Shown one piece after another: positions 6,098-8,408 of a stretch of 8,408 bases of DNA. A model generated the notes under the pieces. It was given only the letters and a program-made list of their open reading frames with translations, was not told the DNA's origin and did no database searches. Position 1 is the stretch's first letter; each line of letters starts with the position of its first letter. The position numbers and the translations under genes are program-made. The stretch is taken from the NCBI GenBank assembly GCA_016776705.1, contig JADHSW010000130.1:1-8408 (forward strand). The letters run 5' to 3'. This stretch comes from Rhodospirillales bacterium (GTDB taxonomy: Bacteria; Pseudomonadota; Alphaproteobacteria; Rhodospirillales; JABHCV01).

Positions 6098-6364
6098 CTA
6101 ATTTAGCTTTCCGTCGTTGATCACGATTAATTGGTCGCCTTCTGCGATGACGGGTTCACCATCACCGATTTGAATAATGCACTCTTGGCACACATTCTTC
6201 AGGGTCTCACCTGCAGCGATTTCAAATTCCTGGAAGTCCCCCTCGATGCCAACAGAAATGCTGTGGCTGGTGTCATCATCGTTGACGATATCAACGGCAC
6301 GAGCGCCACTCATTGGGAGCGTTGAAATAGCGGCTACCGCCATTACGAAAAGGACCTTTTTCAT
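6098..6364 (-). CDS. small exported protein with CxxC motif
   Basis: An 88-residue precursor. Residues 1-23 are a classic Sec signal peptide: KK after the Met, a hydrophobic stretch VLFVMAVAAISTLP, and the cleavage motif ARA, leaving a mature protein of about 65 residues starting VDIVNDDD. The mature part is acidic and beta-rich, with a single CQEC (Cys59, Cys62) that could form a disulphide or bind metal in the periplasm. I recall similar short alphaproteobacterial proteins with a conserved C-x-x-C but no assigned function. GGAG stands 7 bases before the ATG. A sigma-70-like promoter and the shared AT-rich motif lie upstream. The methyltransferase-ligase gene follows after 75 bases, so the two may be cotranscribed. 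Confidence 0.8.
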   Translation of the reverse strand: MKKVLFVMAVAAISTLPMSGARAVDIVNDDDTSHSISVGIEGDFQEFEIAAGETLKNVCQECIIQIGDGEPVIAEGDQLIVINDGKLN

Positions 6365-6424
6365 CTTGTTTCTCCAGAAGAAAACTGATGTTCAATATTG
6401 AACAGGGGGAAAATTGACCTTTAC

Positions 6425-6454
6425 ATCAAATTTATCAAACGAATTTATTTGAAT
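6425..6454 (-). promoter_or_regulatory. AT-rich shared motif, copy C
   Basis: Minus-strand reading gives ATTCAAATAAATTCGTTTGA followed by TAAATTTGAT. It is the fullest copy and is used as the reference. It includes a TCAAA/TTTGA inverted repeat with 8 bases between the arms, and two AATTTAT direct repeats 13 bases apart on the plus strand. It lies about 60 bases before the start of the exported CxxC gene and would cover the transcription start of the promoter predicted just upstream. Confidence 0.5.
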
Positions 6455-6480
6455 GATAAAATCGGAAAATCAAATGTAAA
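6453..6480 (-). promoter_or_regulatory. candidate sigma-70 promoter of the exported CxxC gene
   Basis: On the minus strand TTTACA (6480-6475) and TATCAT (6458-6453) are separated by 16 bases, close to the -35/-10 consensus. The expected start of transcription falls near 6446, inside shared motif copy C, giving a leader of about 80 bases. Confidence 0.45.
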
Positions 6481-6515
6481 TATTCGGTCTAACAAGGGAG
6501 AATAATCTGGAGTAT

Positions 6516-6560
6516 GTAAAGAAAAAGGCCGCCCCTTCAGACGTGAAGGGGGCGGCCTTT
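6516..6560 (-). terminator. intrinsic terminator of the phasin gene
   Basis: A long GC-rich hairpin (6524-6560) has arms AAAGGCCGCCCCTTCA and TGAAGGGGGCGGCCTTT. They pair fully except for one bulged G, around a 4-base loop. On the minus strand it runs into TTTTTCTTT, a proper U-tract. It stands 30 bases past the phasin stop codon and isolates the phasin unit from the genes to the left. Confidence 0.93.
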
Positions 6561-6590
6561 GTATCCCGATAAGGGGGAGGAAAATCGGGA

Positions 6591-7076
6591 TTATTTGGCG
6601 ATTTTCGCCGAAAGTGCCTTGATCTCTTCAAGGCTTTCGGTAATGCGGGCGTTAACCAGCGTGGTTGCTTCGGTCGAGGACTTGGTGACCATGTCAGCAA
6701 GTTCGCTCATGTTGGCCAGGGCCTTCTCGAAAGCAGCTTTGTAAACTTCGGCCTGCTTGGAAGCGGTTTCCGAAGGATTACCGGATTTGCTGAAGTCAGC
6801 AAAGGACTTGGTAGCTTCATCTAGGGCTTCCTGAAGGATCTGGGCCTGACGGCTTGAAACCTTCTGCATGCCTTCAGCGGCAGCCTTGTTGGCGGCGGTC
6901 AGCGCTTCGATGTTTTTACGCTGGGAAGCCATGATGGCTTCGATGTCCATGGTCGGCATCTTGTAGTTGCCTGCCAGTTTGGTGAACTCGTCAGCCATCT
7001 TGGAAGGGTCGAATTCGGTCATCATCTTGGTGACGTCGAAATTGAAGAACGGGTTGGTGTTGGTCTGCTTGGCCAT
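6591..7076 (-). CDS. phaP: phasin, polyhydroxyalkanoate granule-associated protein
   Basis: A 161-residue Ala/Lys/Glu-rich, almost wholly helical protein without cysteine, signal peptide or membrane helix, typical in size and composition for phasins of the Phasin_2 type. The N-terminus NPFFNFDVTKMMTEFDPSK and the central MDIEAIMASQRKNIEALTAA are characteristic (this stretch starts at residue 43). They are followed by repeated amphipathic heptads such as QAEVYKAAFEKALANMSEL. Phasins coat intracellular PHA granules and control their size and number. AGGAGT precedes the ATG. The gene has its own promoter flanked by PhaR-like operators and its own strong terminator, so it is an independently controlled single-gene unit. 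No phaC, phaZ or phaR is in view. The family call is firm; the symbol is generic, since alphaproteobacteria often carry several phasins. Confidence 0.92.
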   Translation of the reverse strand: MAKQTNTNPFFNFDVTKMMTEFDPSKMADEFTKLAGNYKMPTMDIEAIMASQRKNIEALTAANKAAAEGMQKVSSRQAQILQEALDEATKSFADFSKSGNPSETASKQAEVYKAAFEKALANMSELADMVTKSSTEATTLVNARITESLEEIKALSAKIAK

Positions 7077-7106
7077 AACTCTAAACTCCTATAAATCTGT
7101 TTATGC

Positions 7107-7115
7107 TGCACTGCA
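7107..7115. promoter_or_regulatory. proximal PhaR-like operator half of the phasin promoter
   Basis: TGCACTGCA repeats the core of the larger palindrome centred 57 bases away. With flanks it reads CTGC-ACT-GCAC, one base off the CTGC-N3-4-GCAG pattern reported for PhaR in Paracoccus and Rhodobacter. It lies at about +4 to +12 of the predicted transcript, where a bound repressor would block transcription. Confidence 0.6.
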
Positions 7116-7124
7116 CAATAACGA

Positions 7125-7154
7125 TAATATGAGGGAGAAAAGAGCATAAGTCAA
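7125..7154 (-). promoter_or_regulatory. phasin promoter, sigma-70 type
   Basis: On the minus strand TTGACT (7154-7149) and ATATTA (7130-7125) are separated by 18 bases, matching -35 and -10 boxes well. The transcript would start near 7118, about 40 bases before the phasin ATG. The promoter sits exactly between the two TGCACTGCA-containing sites. Confidence 0.7.
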
Positions 7155-7181
7155 CCATTATGTTGCACTGCAACATAATGG
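7155..7181. promoter_or_regulatory. distal PhaR-like operator, perfect 13-base-arm palindrome
   Basis: The left arm CCATTATGTTGCA and its exact reverse complement flank a single central C at 7168. The centre TTGC-ACT-GCAA resembles the TGC-rich PhaR sites. The palindrome directly abuts the -35 box. No T-run follows on the minus strand, so it does not serve as a terminator for proC. Confidence 0.7.
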
Positions 7182-7248
7182 TAATAAATGTGAAAAATCA
7201 ATATGTTAAGTGTACAATAAAAATCATATATGGAAATATCATAAAAAA

Positions 7249-8064
7249 TTATCCGGCCAGTTCCCGTGATCTGGCAGTGGCGGCTGCAATCGCCTTATCC
7301 AGCAGCGGCTGCCAGCCATCGTCGGCCATCAACACCCTCAGGGCCTCGGCTGTGGTGCCGCCGGGGCTGGTCACGTTCTGGCGCAAAGTCTCCGGTTCTT
7401 CGGTTGAGCGATGCAGCAACTCGCCGGACCCTGCTACCGTAACCCGGGCCAGACGTCTGGCCAGATCTTCCGGCAGGCCCGATTGCACGCCGGCATGGGC
7501 AAGGCATTCCGCCAGCAGGAAGACATAAGCCGGGCCGCCGCCTGAAAGGGCGGTGACGATGTCGATGTGTGCTTCGTTATCAACCCAGGCCACTTCCCCG
7601 ACCGAACTGAGCAATTCGCCACACAAGGAGATCTGATCCCGGTTGACATGGGCGTTGGCGAAATTGACGGTTATGCCGCGACCGACAGCGGCGGGGGTAT
7701 TGGGCATGGCGCGCACGATGGCGGCGTCCGCGCCAACAAGATTCTCGAAATAGGCAATGGTTTTACCGGCGGCGATAGACAGAAACACCACACCCTCACC
7801 CTTGAAGCGGGCGTAAGCCGGGGCGACGTCGTCCATGACCTGCGGCTTGACGGCGAAAATGATAACTGTCGGTTTGGCGTTGAAGTCCAGGTCTTCGGGG
7901 CTGGCAACGGTTGTCACGCCGTATTGCAGGCGCAAGGCTTCGGCGGTGTCCGGATTGGGCTCAACGACGGTAACGTTGGCGGGCTCAATGCCTTTATCAA
8001 GCCAGCCCGCAAGCATGGCTCCACCCATCTTGCCGCACCCGGCCAGCAATAACCTTATCGACAT
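7249..8064 (-). CDS. proC: pyrroline-5-carboxylate reductase
   Basis: A 271-residue cytosolic enzyme of normal family length, reducing pyrroline-5-carboxylate to L-proline with NAD(P)H. The N-terminal Rossmann fold starts MSIRLLLAGCGKMGGAM (glycine-rich loop GCGKMGG), followed by FAVKPQ (about 70-75) and AMPNTPAAVGRG. The C-terminal helical dimerisation domain has LSGGGPAYVFLLAE and the ProC signature NVTSPGGTTAEALRVL near the end. The ATG at 8064 is preferred: it begins at the Rossmann strand and lies 14 bases after the YbjN gene. The frame stays open to 8181, but that stretch overlaps the YbjN gene and is not ProC-like. No intrinsic terminator is evident after the stop, so transcripts may run on toward the phasin operator. 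Confidence 0.96.
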   Translation of the reverse strand: MSIRLLLAGCGKMGGAMLAGWLDKGIEPANVTVVEPNPDTAEALRLQYGVTTVASPEDLDFNAKPTVIIFAVKPQVMDDVAPAYARFKGEGVVFLSIAAGKTIAYFENLVGADAAIVRAMPNTPAAVGRGITVNFANAHVNRDQISLCGELLSSVGEVAWVDNEAHIDIVTALSGGGPAYVFLLAECLAHAGVQSGLPEDLARRLARVTVAGSGELLHRSTEEPETLRQNVTSPGGTTAEALRVLMADDGWQPLLDKAIAAATARSRELAG

Positions 8065-8078
8065 ACCCTTATATACCT

Positions 8079-8408
8079 TCAGGCTTCGCCAACCGTATCG
8101 ACCATGGCGGCCATTACCGAATCGGCGGCGCTTTTGCCGCCCCAGATCGTATACTGGAAGGCCGGATAAAAACGCTCGCACTCGCTGATCGCGGTTTCGA
8201 CCATATCTTCCATCTGGCCCAGGCTGGGGCCAAGGGTGCCGCGAAGGGGCAGGGCGTGACGGTACATGGGCAAGCCCTCGTCATCCCAGATGCCGAAATG
8301 GCCAAGCCACAGCTTCTCGTTTATCAAAATCAGCAATTCGTGGACTTTCTCGCGGCTTTCCACGGGCACACGCATATCAAAGGCGCAGGTAAAATGCATG
8401 GCGTCAGC
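8079..8408 (-). CDS. YbjN-domain protein (5' part beyond the right edge)
   Basis: The last 109 residues of a protein whose frame is still open at the window edge. The visible part matches the C-terminal portion of alphaproteobacterial YbjN-domain proteins: HFTCAFDMRVP, LINEKLWLGHFGIWDDEG, YRHALPLRG, and the ending SECERFYPAFQYTIWGGKSA (first residue near visible 73). I do not take the internal ATG at 8399 as the start, because conserved sequence continues through it and roughly 55-60 residues are expected upstream. YbjN has been proposed as a chaperone-like or secretion-chaperone-fold protein; its role is unclear. It stands immediately upstream of proC and the two are probably one operon, an arrangement I recall as common in Rhodospirillales. 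Confidence 0.85.
   Translation of the reverse strand, partial: ADAMHFTCAFDMRVPVESREKVHELLILINEKLWLGHFGIWDDEGLPMYRHALPLRGTLGPSLGQMEDMVETAISECERFYPAFQYTIWGGKSAADSVMAAMVDTVGEA

Noticed and set aside
6425..6454. Shared motif interpreted as an FNR/FixK box
   Set aside because: TTGAT is present, but the matching ATCAA half at the required spacing is missing; the TTGAT-like words repeat directly rather than inverted.
8065..8181. N-terminal extension of proC
   Set aside because: It would overlap the YbjN gene, and its Arg-rich residues are an artefact of that gene read in another frame.

Overview
The window looks like chromosomal DNA from an alphaproteobacterium, most likely Rhodospirillales-like. 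This rests on gene content: a phasin with PhaR-like operator sites, a YbjN-domain gene directly upstream of proC, and a receiver protein ending in a GPDRRR tail. It is an inference from family knowledge, not a species identification. The YbjN/proC end looks richer in GC than the left half. No rRNA, tRNA, CRISPR array, transposase or integrase was seen.

Layout, right to left, because almost everything is on the minus strand. (1) 8408-7249: the end of a YbjN-domain protein, then proC (last step of proline synthesis) 14 bases later. (2) 7182-6516: a complete phasin unit, with a sigma-70-like promoter lying between two PhaR-like palindromes, the phasin gene, and a strong intrinsic terminator. (3) 6480-4079: a small exported CxxC protein, then a 647-residue fusion of a SAM-dependent methyltransferase to a D-Ala-D-Ala-ligase-like ATP-grasp enzyme. 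(4) 3202-4056, plus strand: an HdfR-like LysR regulator convergent with the fusion gene, preceded by a 648-base gene-poor region that holds a GC-rich nested inverted repeat. (5) 2553-1247: a tightly packed cheW / receiver-protein / 73-residue-protein operon. (6) 1063-1: a very small basic protein (46 residues), then two overlapping paralogous TerB-like genes, the second running off the left edge.

How the parts may work together. YbjN-proC is housekeeping. The phasin coats polyhydroxyalkanoate granules and is probably repressed by PhaR until polymer accumulates. The cheW-receiver operon is an accessory chemosensory module with no kinase or receptor in view. The substrate of the methyltransferase-ligase fusion cannot be read from sequence.

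The most unusual signal is an AT-rich motif of about 29 bases. It lies 60-95 bases upstream of three otherwise unrelated minus-strand genes (the 46-residue protein, cheW and the exported CxxC protein), and a fourth copy faces the LysR gene. It may mark a shared regulon or a dispersed promoter or leader element.
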